A stretch of DNA of 64,000 bases. Origin: Metopolophium dirhodum. Its lineage: Eukaryota; Arthropoda; Insecta; Hemiptera; Aphididae. Positions within the stretch are counted from its first letter, which is position 1. Every line of letters starts with the position of its first letter. The notes under the pieces were generated by a model. It saw only the letters and a program-made list of their open reading frames with translations, did no database searches and was not told the DNA's origin. A program made the translations under genes and the position numbers. The stretch covers positions 40,904,270-40,968,269 of the forward strand of contig NC_083560.1 in the NCBI RefSeq assembly GCF_019925205.1. Direction: 5' to 3'. Shown here one piece after another: positions 45,875-58,859 of the stretch.

Positions 45875-47268
45875 ACAAACATCACGGTGTCCGCGATCTA
45901 CCCAGGTATATTGCCTACCTGATAATATACTGCTGCGAATCAGAATCATTATTATTATTTCGGGCAACGGAAAAGTTAAGATAAATGTTGAACACCATAC
46001 ACATACACTGAATATTAAATATCGAATTGAACAAAGTTTGAGTCATATAGATTTTGTACATTTAACGGGTAACGAAGTACACTGGATCAGCTAGTATAAT
46101 ATATATTATTTATTGTGTTAAAAATATAAGAATTTATAAAAATTAAATTTATCTCATAAAATAATTAGTGTATTGCGACTTTGCGAGTTGCGACATCCGA
46201 CAAATTGTAATCTTTTATATAATTTTTTCCAGAAAAAGTTACATTTAAAAATATCATTGTTTGTATAAAATATAGTAATATAGTTTCAACTTTCAAGTAC
46301 CCACGAATAATATTAGATTCGGAGCGGAGCGAAAGAATGTATTTGTTTTACAATGATGTGTGTTTTTTTTTTATATTATTTTTATTTTTGTCTCTGTCAC
46401 CACCTTTTAGGACAGTAAAAATGCTTAGATTTTCTTCAACAGTATCTTTTCTGATAGGAAAGTGCTAGTTGTTACTTTGGGGGGACATAAGTAAAAATGT
46501 CAAAGAAGTTTTCAAAAGCACCGCGAAAAACATTCTGCGAAATTTTCATGTATCTACAGTTCTTCGTTTTTGAATTGCAACAAAACAAGAAAATCGCTAC
46601 ATGAGAAATCGATTGAATGTTAAAAAAAAAAAAATGAAAATGAACGAAATCCAATATTGTAAAATTATTAACTAAAAACACTCATAAAAATTTTAATTTG
46701 ACTTTCTTGTACACTTTATTTTTTTGATAAATGTAGACAAACTTATAAGGAATCTTGCATTACATTTTCAAACCTTAGATTATTTTCAAACCTTAGAACT
46801 TAAAATGTTTGACAACAATTAAAGGTACGGTAGAAACTAGATTTTCTAGCTTAGATAATATTGTTAATTGTTATATACAAATAGGTATACTAATGGGCAG
46901 ACAGTGGCTTTAATTGAAAAATGGTGTATAGGTAAGACCGCTGAGCGAATATTTAAAATATTATGGCGACAATGCATTAATTACGTGTATGAATTTTATT
47001 TCGACGGGATACGTCACGGACGAAAGTTCATAAGATAATATTGCTCCGTTTGGAAGAAAGAATCTAAAAATACTTTTATATTATTTACATAACCATATTA
47101 AATATTAATAGCCATGATATTATTACTATTAGAACTAGTTGTTTCTAATATTATGTTATACATTATTTTTAACGTGCTCAGTGTTATGTTTCATTGTCCA
47201 TTGAACAAGTACTTTTTGAAACCTTATATATTTAAATCCGTAATTTAATTGAATTAAAAATTATTAAA
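45875..47268. other. left interior of the foldback element, non-coding
   Basis: 1.4 kb between the left arm and the transposase start. It contains a copy of the dispersed AT-rich repeat family (about 46490-46800) and presumably the promoter of the transposase gene; no clear core-promoter motif was identified. Confidence 0.45.
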
Positions 47269-50200
47269 ATGAGAGGACGTAAAGCATCTGTTCATCCTGA
47301 CAAGATAGTCCAAACAGTGCTTCGATTCAGAGATAGAGTCGTTCAGGAAATTAATGGAGTAAGAAGTAAGTGATTTTTTAAAGTTACCAAATTAATTCCA
47401 AAATATTTTTTAAAAACTTTTAAATCTAAGTCTTTTTGCATTTTTTCATACCTGCCATAAAAAATTATTGTTTCTTAAGATTTATTATTATTGTCTTATA
47501 AATAAATATATGCTTACTTCCATGTATTACTTACAACATTCATATTTTAACTGCTAGTACAATAATTATAACAGGTACCTACTTACAATGTGAATATCTA
47601 CATATTTTTATAGGTATGCTATTTTTTACAAAATTAAATTACTTATATTACCTATTGGCTGTTACTATAATAAAATATTAAATTATATAATATATAATAT
47701 TTATTTATTGTTTTTTCAAGAAATTTCTGTTGCGACAAATGATGTATGGAGTGACATTAGTAAGCATTTAAATGGGGCAATAAGTAAAGGGGCTTTACAT
47801 TTATTTGTCCACAATGGAAGGCATGGTATAAAAGAACACTTAGGACTTCTTCCAGTTATAGACCAACTCATAACTTCTGCTGCTATACAAACTGCAGACA
47901 AATTACTACAGGATGATTCTGGTAAAACTATTACCTATAACAATATAATAATGAGCAGTACCTAATACCTTTATAATATATATACTTATACTTAATAATT
48001 ATTATTAATTCACTATATTAATTTTCTTTTAATAGAATCAAATAGCAGCGAAGATTCTAACAATTTTCCAAAAAAAGAATTTGTTATCACATTTTCGTCA
48101 ACTGAGTGGCAACAAATTCAGCCTGAGGAAGTCGTATATAAATTAAACAATAAATCTAGGCCTATGAGCAGTTGTCGCTCTTTTTATGTTTTACCAAAAG
48201 GAAAATGGAGTCCAATGATAGCTGAACACTTTTGGGAGCACACACAACTACCTTGTTGTATCTCTTTTAAGAGATCTAAAGTGTTCAATGAAGGATCTAT
48301 ATATGTTTGTGTCATTGGAAGATGTTCTATATGTGGGTCCAGCTTTAAAGGGATTATTGGAGAGAAACCTGTTGGAAACTCAAGGTATATTTTTATTTCA
48401 TAATTAGAAAACTAAATTTACATTTACACTATATTTAAGACTTTAGAATATGAGAATCATTATTAGGTAAGCAAACAAAATAAAAACATAACTATAATGC
48501 TCCAAACATAAAACTTTTATAATAATACCAAATTAGTACCTTTATTATATTATTATGTACTGTTATACCTAGTGTTGTCAGTTGACTTTTAAAATTGTAA
48601 TTTATGATTGTACCTACACTATATTTGAAAATTTAGGTTCTAATGTACGATAAATGTAGGTAATATAATTTACAATGTACTGATACTCAACCAATAACAT
48701 AATAGTTCATCGAAATATTATTTCATACTCCTATTCCCTATTAGTAACTTTATAATAATAATAACTACAAAATAGTATATATTATTACTATAAAGGAACA
48801 ATATTGATTTATTTTCCAATTTTCCATTAATACAAAGTTAATAATTTTTTCAGATTAACTATTATAATATTAAATTTAAATCATATTTTATTAATATTTA
48901 AATTTATTGAACTTAGTATTGCAGTTTAGTATCTTAATAGTCTGTGTCTACTACATCAATCTTGCCTATAAAATCTATATTAAACTAAATTAAAATATTA
49001 ATTACCTACCTATTTATACATTTATAGAGTTCTTATGCAATGCACATACATTGGGAATTTCACCGATGAACATAGACAAGTTAAGAAGCGTCGAATGATT
49101 GGATCAGATATTGACAAAGCATTAGAATCGGTAGTAAATAATGGTATATCGTGTGAAAGTTATAGAGAAATGGAAGCTCGCCGTCTGGTTAGTTGAAGTA
49201 AACTTTTATTTTTATCATTAACTTTAGGTACTAGTTATAATGCATAAATTTATACCTTAGGTTAAAAATTGACTATTATATTGATTATTAGTATCAGAAA
49301 AAAACTAATTGTTCTTAACAGTAGTTATTTAGGTATGGCTATTGTATATTTTATAATTTGAATTTTATATTACTCCATATTGTTATAATATTATATGATA
49401 GTAAAACAAAAACGGGTAACATTATACATTTTGTAATTTGTATGCAATTCATAAGTATTTATTTTTAATTCTTATAATAAATTGTGAATCATTTTTTAAA
49501 TTTAAGTTAAATAACTTATTTTATTGTGGTTCATAGAAAGTAGGTAAGTAAACAAAATGTAATTTTGTTGTTATTAGATATTTTATAGAACAAGATTTTC
49601 AAATTTCTTTTTTAATATTTTCATTAGTTAAGTTGTGATATATACATAAAATTAGGTACTTACTTTAGATTATAATTTACTATTACTAATATTGGAAGAG
49701 GGCGGTATTTTAAATAATTTTAAATTTATACTTTAATACTTCTAATACATTTTATACTTAACGCTCTTAATAAATACAAAATACTGAATGATAAAATGTA
49801 TTTTACATATTTCTTGCCTTGCAATATACTTACTGTTAAATATTTTTGTACAACTTTTGTATTTCAATTTAATTTAATTTAATTCATTTTGGATATAAGA
49901 AGCATGAAAGAAATATATCAGTATGATATAGTGTCTATTATGGTTAACTTATAACGATAATAAGTCAGTAATATACAAAATCATTATACTAAAATATTAA
50001 ACCCATTTGGAACCTAATTATTTTAGTATTCTAAATTGGTGGGTCCATATTTTAAAACTGTTGTATTAGGTTGATAATTGTATATAATACTATAATAGAG
50101 CTGCTGCTGATTATCATATATTTATTTTGTAGGAGCCCCAAATCCAGGTATAATCCCAACAGGAAATGCATTGAGGATATTAAAATCACGTAAACAGGCA

Positions 50201-52785
50201 CAAAACAAAAGGCATACTGACAAACTTACAGCTCTAGCTATTATGAGAACCGAAGAAGACTTCAAAAATATATTGCAGGATATGGGGAGTCATCCATTTT
50301 TTATCCACTACCACTGCTCTGAACAAATTCATATATATAGGAGTTATTGCCGAAGTGTACAATATCCACGCTTAATAATTGATGCAACTGGATCAGTTGT
50401 AAAAAATTTTTCAAAATTTGGCTTTCAAAAACCCGTTTTTTTTTTCTATATGAAGGTGTGATTTATGATAATATTAAAAAACACAGCTTCACAGTATCTA
50501 ACATGATCAGTGAAAGGCATAATAATATATCAATATTTAATTGGTTAGCTAAGTGGATTAATTGTGATATACCAACTCCAAGAGAAACTGTCTGTGATCA
50601 ATCGCTTGCCCTTCTTTCAGCAATAGTACAATGTTTTACACAATACTCGTCATTGAAAGATTATTTGAGAATTTGTGCTGATATTGTGTTTGAGAAGTTA
50701 CCATCTAATTCACATTGGTTGCCAAATTGTTTTGTGCGAACAAATGTGGCTCATTTTATCAAATTAGTCAGTAAGTGGACACCATTGAAAACAGCACCAA
50801 GAAGAGTGAGAGAAATTATTATTCGTGTCATTGGAATTATTTTAAAAAGCCAATCTCTGGTCTTTATTGAATCAATTATTATGTCATTGTTTATAGTAAT
50901 TACCAATGAAACAGATGGTACTGATTTAATATCATTTGAAGACACACCATGCGAACAGCATAAAAAAATCTTAATTCAAGCTGTAAGTACTGAATTACAT
51001 TTAGAAGAAATATTAACATTAAAAGAGACAGGTGATGATCAAAATATAAACATGGATCTTGAGTATGAATGCCAGAGCGAAGAAGTAGAAAACATTGATA
51101 ATCCCTTTCAATCGTGGTCTGAAGGTTTATTTGAAAAAAGTAAAACATTTATCCGCGAAGGAAATGGTATCAATGCAATGTTTTTACCTGCATTAGTTCC
51201 TTTTATATTAAAGTGTACAAAACTTTTGCCACTGTGGTCCGGATTAATGGTTCCTTTTTTCGGTTATGGTGAATTAACTACCAGTTCAGCTGCTGTCGAG
51301 TCCAGTTTCAAAAAGCTAAAACATGTTATATTTAAACATACTTCTCTACCAGTGGACATTGAAGAGTTTTTAGAAAATCATATTATGTCACTGCAGGGCG
51401 CATCACTTATTCGGTCTGCAGTTAATACCCAAACTATTGAACCATTACCAATTTTAGTTGAAAATGTAACCATTTCAACTCAAATTGTGGAAAATTTGGA
51501 TAATATGTTAGCCTATATTAGTAATGATTGTCCACTATGTAATAAAGGTAATTTACCAATGCAAAATGGAGCTCATAAATGTATTATATGTGGTATACCT
51601 GTGCATGCTCTTTCTTCTTGCTCCACTCATGAACTTGGACAAGAAGAAAGAAGAATATGCAGAAATTGTTCCCAGACTCAAAACAAAACTTGTTTAGGCG
51701 AAGAAGACATTGCTTGTGAAAATTGGAATAGAAAAAGCAAAAAGCAAGCCAATAAATCATATTTGACGCCAAATTCACTTTTACGCCATTTAGGAATAAA
51801 TAATCCAAGAAATATAAGATTATTACCTATACTAAAAAATGGATCACGGGCAGAAGAATTGAAAAGTTGTACAACTGCTGAGGTTGGAAAAGTAATTCTT
51901 AGTAACACGTGTGCTTTTGACACATTAGCTTCAATATTTATGGCAGCATATTGTGACAGTGATAATTATCAACAACAGATTGATGCTATAAAAGAAAATG
52001 ATGAATACTTCCAATTTATATCCATCATAGTCACAAAAGGTATAACTGCATCAACATATTCAGACAGAGCAAAATTTATTATAAATATGCTTAATCCAGA
52101 TTTAAAACAACTAGAGTATAATACAACTCTTGCTATTTGTGATGCAACAGCAGGAACAATTCTAAAAGCTGTTTTGAAACAAAACCCAACAATAAATGAA
52201 ATTAGTTTATGTTCAAACTCTGAATGTAAAAGATCTCTAAGTCAAACTATCACTTATATTACATATCAAACGACCGATGGTAGTATAAACGACCTTCAGC
52301 AGTTCTTAGATAATCGTTTATGTGAAGAAAGTTCAGTATGTGGTTATGGTGAATGTATTGGAATAAAAAGTATAGATCCAATAATTTCAAATATGCATAT
52401 TATAATAGAAATTTTATATTGGAATAGTGAGTTAACGGTTTTATTATTTTCCTAAAAATATATAAAAATAAAAGAACTTAACCGTTTTTCTTGTTTGTTT
52501 GTAGGTGATGAAACCACTTACAGCACAGAAGTAGGACGCTTTGTTGAAACAAAATTGTCTGATTTACCTCCTGTGTTAATATATAATGAATCAACATATG
52601 AGCTGAGAGGTGTAGTAAACTATATACGTGGATTAAGCAGTTTGAGGACATCAGTTGGGCATTATACTGCTTATAGTAAACGCAGTGAAAGAAGTTTGGA
52701 ACTAATGGATGATCAAAAGAAAAAAACCATATCAGTAAAAGCCTCAACTAAAGTCATATGTGAATATTTAATATATACAATTTAA
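47269..52785 (+). CDS. MULE/NOF-like transposase with C-terminal USP-like protease domain
   Basis: Exons: 47269-47365, 47722-47921, 48036-48384, 49028-49187, 50133-52426 (approximate end) and 52504-52785, most with GT/AG sites and matching phase. The N-terminal half has a Cys-containing segment (CSICGSSFKG), then MULE-like catalytic motifs YPRLIIDATGSVVK and RETVCDQSLALLSAI, with TTSSAAVESSFKKLKH downstream. The C-terminal half has paired Cys (CPLC, CIIC, CRNC), then LSNTCAFDTLASIF (Cys codon 51910-51912) and, in the last exon, YELRGVVNYIRG, VGHYTAYSKR (His codon 52660-52662) and ELMDDQKK. These are the Cys and His boxes of ubiquitin-specific proteases. Two problems exist: exon 4 to 5 phase does not fit the visible donor, and a 10-T run at about 50436-50445 shifts the frame, so this copy may be inactive or mis-sequenced. 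Confidence 0.7.
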
Positions 52786-53224
52786 TATTAAAAACAATAT
52801 AGTTTAGGTAACAATAACTAATAAAATATGTGTTTTAATTCAAATTGATTATATAAGTTATTCAATATTTAACCATGTAGATATCAGAACAAGAAAAGGC
52901 ATACCTGCATTACCTATAATTGGTGTTTTCATAAAAAAACACCTATGTGTATTATTTCTATTATGTACTTTATTATTTTGAATATAAAGGCATATTTTTA
53001 ATTTAATTGAATAAATTAATATGAAAGCATATTTTTACATATTTAATTATGATTTTCGAAGAAAATTGGAAGAATATTTTCAACTTTTTAAAATATTAGC
53101 ATCTTATTTTAGCTATTTTAAGATAATATTATTCAGGCCTCTACTGAGTTTTATGTTGTAATTTATCACAACCATATAATATAGTTAGGACAATACAATA
53201 TAAATATTGACCAAATAAAGAGTG

Positions 53225-54466
53225 CGTAAGTGTATGATTTAAGTCTCAAGTATCAAAGTTATACCTATATGGATTATATTAATATAATTAGTAAATACAA
53301 AATCCTAACCGTACTAATATCAGATGAATAAAAAAAACCAAATTTAACCATTTTTAAATTAGCCTGTCTTCTTCCCAGAGGTGTAATCTACATACAAACA
53401 TTTATTTATTTTTATATATATTGACAAAAAACAATAATACAAATCATCAAACATGCCCTAACCTAACCAATAACAATCAATATAAATTATAATACACTGT
53501 TGCGCCACTGTTGTATTTTTTACATCCAGTTTTTCGGTGGATTTTCTTAAAATTTTCTTTTGTATCAACATTCTACATTTCTACAAACATCTTAAAAAAA
53601 ATTTGAGCCAAATCCGTCCGGCCGTTCTCGAGTTTTAGCGAGTAAAGGAACAGCAATTCATTTATATATATATAGATAGAAATTATGTTTAAATGTTTTT
53701 GATGGGGTTGTTATGGATATTTTATATAAAATTAGAGGACTCGATTTTCGATACTTCATTCTCAAAATCGATAAAATCGTTAAAATTAACGAATGCATAC
53801 AAATTCCGTACTAAATATTCGCGAAAGAAAATTTTGAAAAAACCTACTTTTAGTATTTGGAGGGCTGGGGAAACACTCAGTGTGGAAAAACCGTTTTTTG
53901 GTTGGAAGGGACTTTCCGGAAAATTCTTGAATGGTCGTACGAATGCATACAAATTCCGTACTAAATATTCGTGAAAGAAAATTTTGGAAAAACCTATTTT
54001 TAGTATTTGGGAGGGCTGGGGAAACGCCCTTTGTGGAAAAACCGTTTTTCGTTTGGAAGGGATTTTCCGGAAAATTGTTGAATGGTCGTACGAATGCGTA
54101 CAAATTTCGTACTAAATATTTGCGAAATAAAATTTTGGAAAAACCTTTTTTTAGTTTTGGGAGGGCTGGGAAACGCCCTTTGTGGAAAAACCGTTTTTCG
54201 GTTGGAAGGGATTTTCCGGAAAATTGTTGAATGGTCGTACGAATGCATACAAATTTCGTACTAAATATTTGCGAAATAAAATTTTGGAAAAACCTTTTTT
54301 TAGTTTTGGGAGGGCTGGAGAAACGTTTCTACAGCCCCCCCACACTTTTTTGTTTTTTCCTTATAAAATAAATCCGTACAAATTCATACATATTCCATAC
54401 TAATTATAAATGAAAAAAAATTTCAAAAAATCTTTTTTGGGGGGGGGGGGCTGGGGAAACGTTCGC
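53225..54466. repeat. right inverted arm of the foldback element
   Basis: Reverse complement of 44780-45874, with subrepeats at about 53795-54330, again spaced 150 bp. It carries an extra segment at 53573-53790 that includes CCGTCCGGCCGTTCTCGAG, a motif of the kind found in many dispersed insect repeats. Confidence 0.8.
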
Positions 54467-54477
54467 TTATTTTCCAC

Positions 54478-55877
54478 ATTAGGAATCTGGAAATTGTTGG
54501 CGACCATCAAAATTTCAGACGTCAGTAAAACCCAATGAACAAAAATAATAAATTACAACACTAAAACCTCCTTTTCAATTTTTATTCAATTATTGTCGTT
54601 AAATAATATTGTTTTTCGCTAAATCAAAAATCTTTGAAATTTACCCATAAACCATAAGTCATTTCGTATTAGAAGTTCAAAAGTAATGAACATATACAAA
54701 ATTAAAGGCACAATTTTATTCATAAGCATTTTAAATTCAAATTTTTACAAAATCTATCATAATCCCAAACATTATCAAATTATTTTGTATTTAAAAATGT
54801 ATATTATGTATGGTCAATTTTTATAGCTAAGAACTAAAAGTTTAAAACAAGGTTAAAATATTTATAAATATAAAGTTATACCTATTTAGCTATTGCAAAT
54901 AATAGGTAGGTAACAACTTGGCAACAATAAACAGCGGTAAAACCGAAATTTTTACACAACACCAGTTTTGAATTAAATTTATTATGATGTTTTTGTTGTA
55001 ATTGAAAATGATTAGGTAACCCTAATGAGTTAAAATCTTAATCAAATACTTAAAGTACTTACATTTTATATAGACCTGATATTACAATGTCTAAAATATT
55101 TTAAATTTTGTAGAGTCTGCATATTACCTACCTAATAGTTTATTAGGTATTATAGCAAAATCATTAAAAATATGACATCTAGGACGTTACTAAATAGGTA
55201 TGTGATTTTTATTTATTAGATTTATCGAATTCGTTACCAAAAATTCGTACCGGACTCGACAAGAAGAATAATATGAGTTCTAATATTTACTACGATAACC
55301 ATAGGTGGTCTTAGGATTTGAATTTTGAAAGTAATTTAGTCTCGTATACATTTTAAACATAATATAACGAGCCTATGGCTGATGGGCCTTTCGCTGATAA
55401 ATTATTTAACTAAAAGCGGTTTTTGAATTAATCTGGCTTTTCAAATCTATCCTAAGTGCACCTATAATTGTATAATTAATTGTAATTAATGCAATCTAAA
55501 CTACGTCCTGCAGCCACATCTTAATTGGTTGACGGAACATCACTTCACGCGTGAAACTTACCTTAGCATGGTAAGTACTGTGTTGGTAGCTATTTTAAGT
55601 CGAGGAAAAATAATTCAATTAATTGAAAACATTACTTTACTTTACTTCAATTTAAACACTATACATAAATACCAAACTTAAAAAAAGTTAAATGCTTATT
55701 GGAAACAATTTAGTGTCGAAATATTACAATATAAATAAACTAATTCTATTCGATTAAACAGTGTATAGGCACAATCGTCGTCAACAATAAACAATACTAG
55801 CCAACACAGTATAATATCAATGTTATATGCGACATAGTGTTTACTGTTTATACGTCATAATAATATTATAATAATAA
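54478..55877. other. AT-rich intergenic stretch
   Basis: No supported gene or recognisable element. Short AT microsatellites only. Confidence 0.45.
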
Positions 55878-55879
55878 TA

Positions 55880-56178
55880 ATGGGGGACGGAGTGACCGAA
55901 CGGATTAAGGCGTCGGTTGCGACGCACGCCGGCGCCGGTTTGATTCCGGCCGCGGGCGGCTTTTTTTTTCGGACAAGTCACGGTGTCTGGAGAAAAGTGC
56001 AGTCATCCTCCACCCGGGCATTGCAAATACCTACAGGTGCCCACTAAAAAATATGCTAAAACCAGAAAACACACATGTTTTAAATTTGCAGTACCCACCC
56101 CTACAGTAAAAACCACCCAATGGCCTAAGTTGCGGGTTCATTAGTAAAAAAAAAAAAATAATAATAATAATAATAATA
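55880..56178 (+). mobile_element. tRNA-derived SINE
   Basis: The head resembles a class II tRNA (Ser/Leu-like): an A-box region GTGACCGAACGGATTAAGG and a B-box GGTTTGATTCC at 55937-55947, typical internal RNA polymerase III promoter elements. A GC-rich stretch, a T-run and a unique body follow, then an A-run with (TAA)n microsatellite at about 56145-56178. It cannot be a functional tRNA: no anticodon stem closes properly and no matching acceptor stem is seen. Confidence 0.7.
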
Positions 56179-57671
56179 GGTATAAAACGTCATTGAAGGT
56201 ACTTCAGGTATTACTTGTAGGTATATACAACAGTATATTGTGCGGCAAGGGCTGGAAGTGAGCAATTTCAGTCGCGGGCGACGTGTGTAGCGAGCCGCAG
56301 TTGTGGGCCGCATTTCACTAAAGACTGAAATTGCCTTCCCGTACGAGCCAAACATACTATTTTTTGTCACGCCTCTGCGTTCATCGATCACAATAACAAA
56401 TCGGCAAAGGTAATGCATTATGCACTATGCAGAGATATTCTATGCAACAACCAGACTGTTCTATGAAAATAATTTCATGAAGGAAAATTGTTTGCTCATC
56501 ATGCACGGAGGTTACAATATAAGTATAAGATGGAGCCCACGTTGTAGATAACCTAAAGTTTATGTTTTGTAAGGACCGCGGTATAGTTTTCAGTGTTGCC
56601 CTAATAACTTATTAATTAAGAAGGGGTAACATTTTTTTTATCCCCAATGATTTTTTGACAGCATACAGTATACAATTTATATATAAATCTATCTAGTTAA
56701 GTCTCAACACAAATTAATGTGACTTTCTGGTAAGGTTTTCTTTTAACTTTTCTTTGGCAGACAGTCGAAAATTTTTTAATTTTCTCAATTTTTATGAATA
56801 AAGTTTTTACTTTAGACCCACATTAAAAATAATATATTGTGGATCTGTGTTCAACTTGACCGAGAGAGAAAATTATTTATCGATGATATTTAAAAATAAA
56901 AATGTTCAAAGCTCATAAAGAGTCAATATATTTTGAATATCTTGTAGGAAATATCTTATAAGGAAAATGCTCATATTATATTGTATAAAAATGTTGTTAA
57001 AATATAAAGTTTTTACGCTTATTCATTTTTGAGTTACAACAGAAAAACATAATCGATTTTGTCGATAACTGGTTTTGTGTAAAAATTACTTTAATTTTTT
57101 TTTTTGTTTTTCGCGACGCTTTTGAAAATTACTGGAAACTTTTTTACTTTTGAGTTTTGACCCAAGAAAGTACCAACTAGATTCACTTTCCCATCAGAAA
57201 TTATGCTGAAGTAGAAATTTGAACCATTTTTACTGTCATAAAAGGTAATTGCAGACACAAAATAAAAATAAAATATAAAACCACTAATCATTGTAAAATA
57301 AACTTCATTCATGTGTGCCGGCCGCCGGGGGGCCATCACCCCCGCTATTTCAGTCAATAGGTAGGTACTAATTGTTTTATCCCTTGTAAAATAAAAATAG
57401 TAAATGTTCTGTATTATCAGAGATTTTTGACTTTTTACACAATACTATTGATTATAAATACTAGAATTTATTTATTAATGGTAAAACTATTAATTAAATT
57501 ATTAATTAGTTATTGACTATTTCTAACGTTATTACACAGTACACACTGCACGCTACGACACACTAGGAAGTCATCTTTCTTATATTTGTACAATATATTT
57601 TTATACTTAGGATTACGACTACCCACCAATTTTGGAGGTATACCCACCCCTTAAAATAGGTGTGGCGGTAT
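56179..57671. other. intergenic stretch with a dispersed-repeat copy
   Basis: No supported gene. 56990-57280 is a good copy of the dispersed family at 31-33 kb (GCGACGCTTTTGAAAATTACTG, ACCAACTAGATTCACTTTCCC). Confidence 0.45.
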
Positions 57672-58595
57672 TCACAAAATTTGAGTTTTGTGTTCATGAA
57701 TATTAAAGCTTTCGCAAAGTTCCCATTCTTCATGACCTAACTGCGTGAATGAAATATTTTTTTCTTTTACCTTGCATCGATAATATTCATACGAAATATA
57801 ATTACGGTCTAATTCAGGGAACTTTTCTATAAAATGTTGGTGTATAAAAGTTATAGTGACATCACTTGGTAAATAACGAATGTTTGGCGTGTGTTCACGG
57901 CGATAATGTGAAATTGTTGGATTAAATGATTCAATGTGATCTATAACTAAGGTTTCATATTTAAATTTATTAATTGCTAGATGTTTACCCTGTTTACCAG
58001 AAGTCGGTGTAATTTGACCTTTGGGGGTTGAAACAAGAACATTAAGCACACGATCATTAGTCTTCTTAAATCCTAAAGTAGTTAAAAAAAAGGCTTACAA
58101 ACTTGCATTCGCACATCAAATTCATCATATAAAAATAATTTCAAACTATTTAGTCTTTTACAATTTTCATTATTTTTATGTGATTTTACGTCAAAACGTT
58201 CGCAAGTATTTAAAATATAAGATTTTCTTTCCAACCAATTCATTTCCCAATACTGTTTATTTATTTCTATTCTGCGATTTTCCGTTATTTTTTGTGTACA
58301 TTTGTTTCTATATTTATCATGTTCACACCCAGGTAAAATAGTATGTTTATATTTCACAAGTTCTATTTTTTTTTTCTTTACGAGTTTTAGGAGACGTGTT
58401 ATATTTCTTACGTTTTCTTATTTGGCCACGTTTGGTATAGGACTCATTTTCGGAATTGTTCGAAGTTGATGTATTGTCGTGAGCTGGATCGACATTTTCA
58501 ATTACGAATCCGTCATCAAAGTGCATGGGCAACGCTGCAATATCAATTATTTCATCAAGGTCATCTAATGTTTCAGTTGAATCTGTAATTGTATT
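57672..58595 (-). pseudogene. unrecognised conserved protein, probably transposon-derived
   Basis: Minus-strand frames continue from a splice acceptor near 58590 through a Ser/Asn-rich acidic segment, a basic segment (KRGQIRKRKKYN), a Cys/Lys region (CEHDKYRNKCTQKITENRR, then WLERKSYIL, VCKPFF) and a C-terminal part (GKQGKHLAINK, SHYRREHTPNIRYLPSD, ISYEYYRCKVKEKNISF). An 8-T run at about 58084-58091 shifts the frame after VCKPFF, and another break lies at about 58350. The layout resembles a high-copy family often predicted in aphid and other insect genomes that I cannot name with certainty. High copy number and context suggest a mobile-element protein. No function is proposed. Confidence 0.45.
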
Positions 58596-58859
58596 AAGGA
58601 AGATGATATATTTCTGAAAGTTTGTTTTGAAATATTAAAAAACATAATAAATTATAACCGATGCTTACTTGGTGAGGCAGGTACAACCAGAAGATTTGGA
58701 TCGTAAAAAAAAGGTTCATCATTTTCATTATTAATTTTAAAAATTTAAAAATTATTACATTTGAACGTGGCAACGATACAATGTAAACTAAACTCCACCG
58801 TAGAAAAATAATTAAATATCGAATAAGCCTATAATAGGCACCTATAATTCAGTACTTAC

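Larger units (their letters stand above)
44780..54466 (+). mobile_element. 9.7-kb foldback element of the MULE/NOF type
   Basis: Two long arms, 44780-45874 and about 53225-54466, are inverted copies of each other. They share the tip GAACGTTTCCCCAGCC, the 150-bp subrepeats and an inner unique segment of about 350 bp. The 11-mer TTATTTTCCAC lies directly outside both ends (44769-44779 and 54467-54477), consistent with a MULE-type 9-11-bp target duplication. Inside is an intron-containing transposase gene on the plus strand. This is the architecture of Drosophila FB-NOF: arms of tandem subrepeats around a NOF gene. The arms differ in length, mainly through about 200 bp at 53573-53790 found only on the right. 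Confidence 0.85.

Noticed and set aside
44936..54330. CRISPR-like array
   Set aside because: The repeats are 150 bp, directly adjacent without spacers, in inverted arms of a eukaryotic transposon.
55880..55970. Functional tRNA-Ser or tRNA-Leu gene
   Set aside because: A- and B-box-like parts are present but acceptor and anticodon stems do not close; the A-run and TAA tail mark a SINE.
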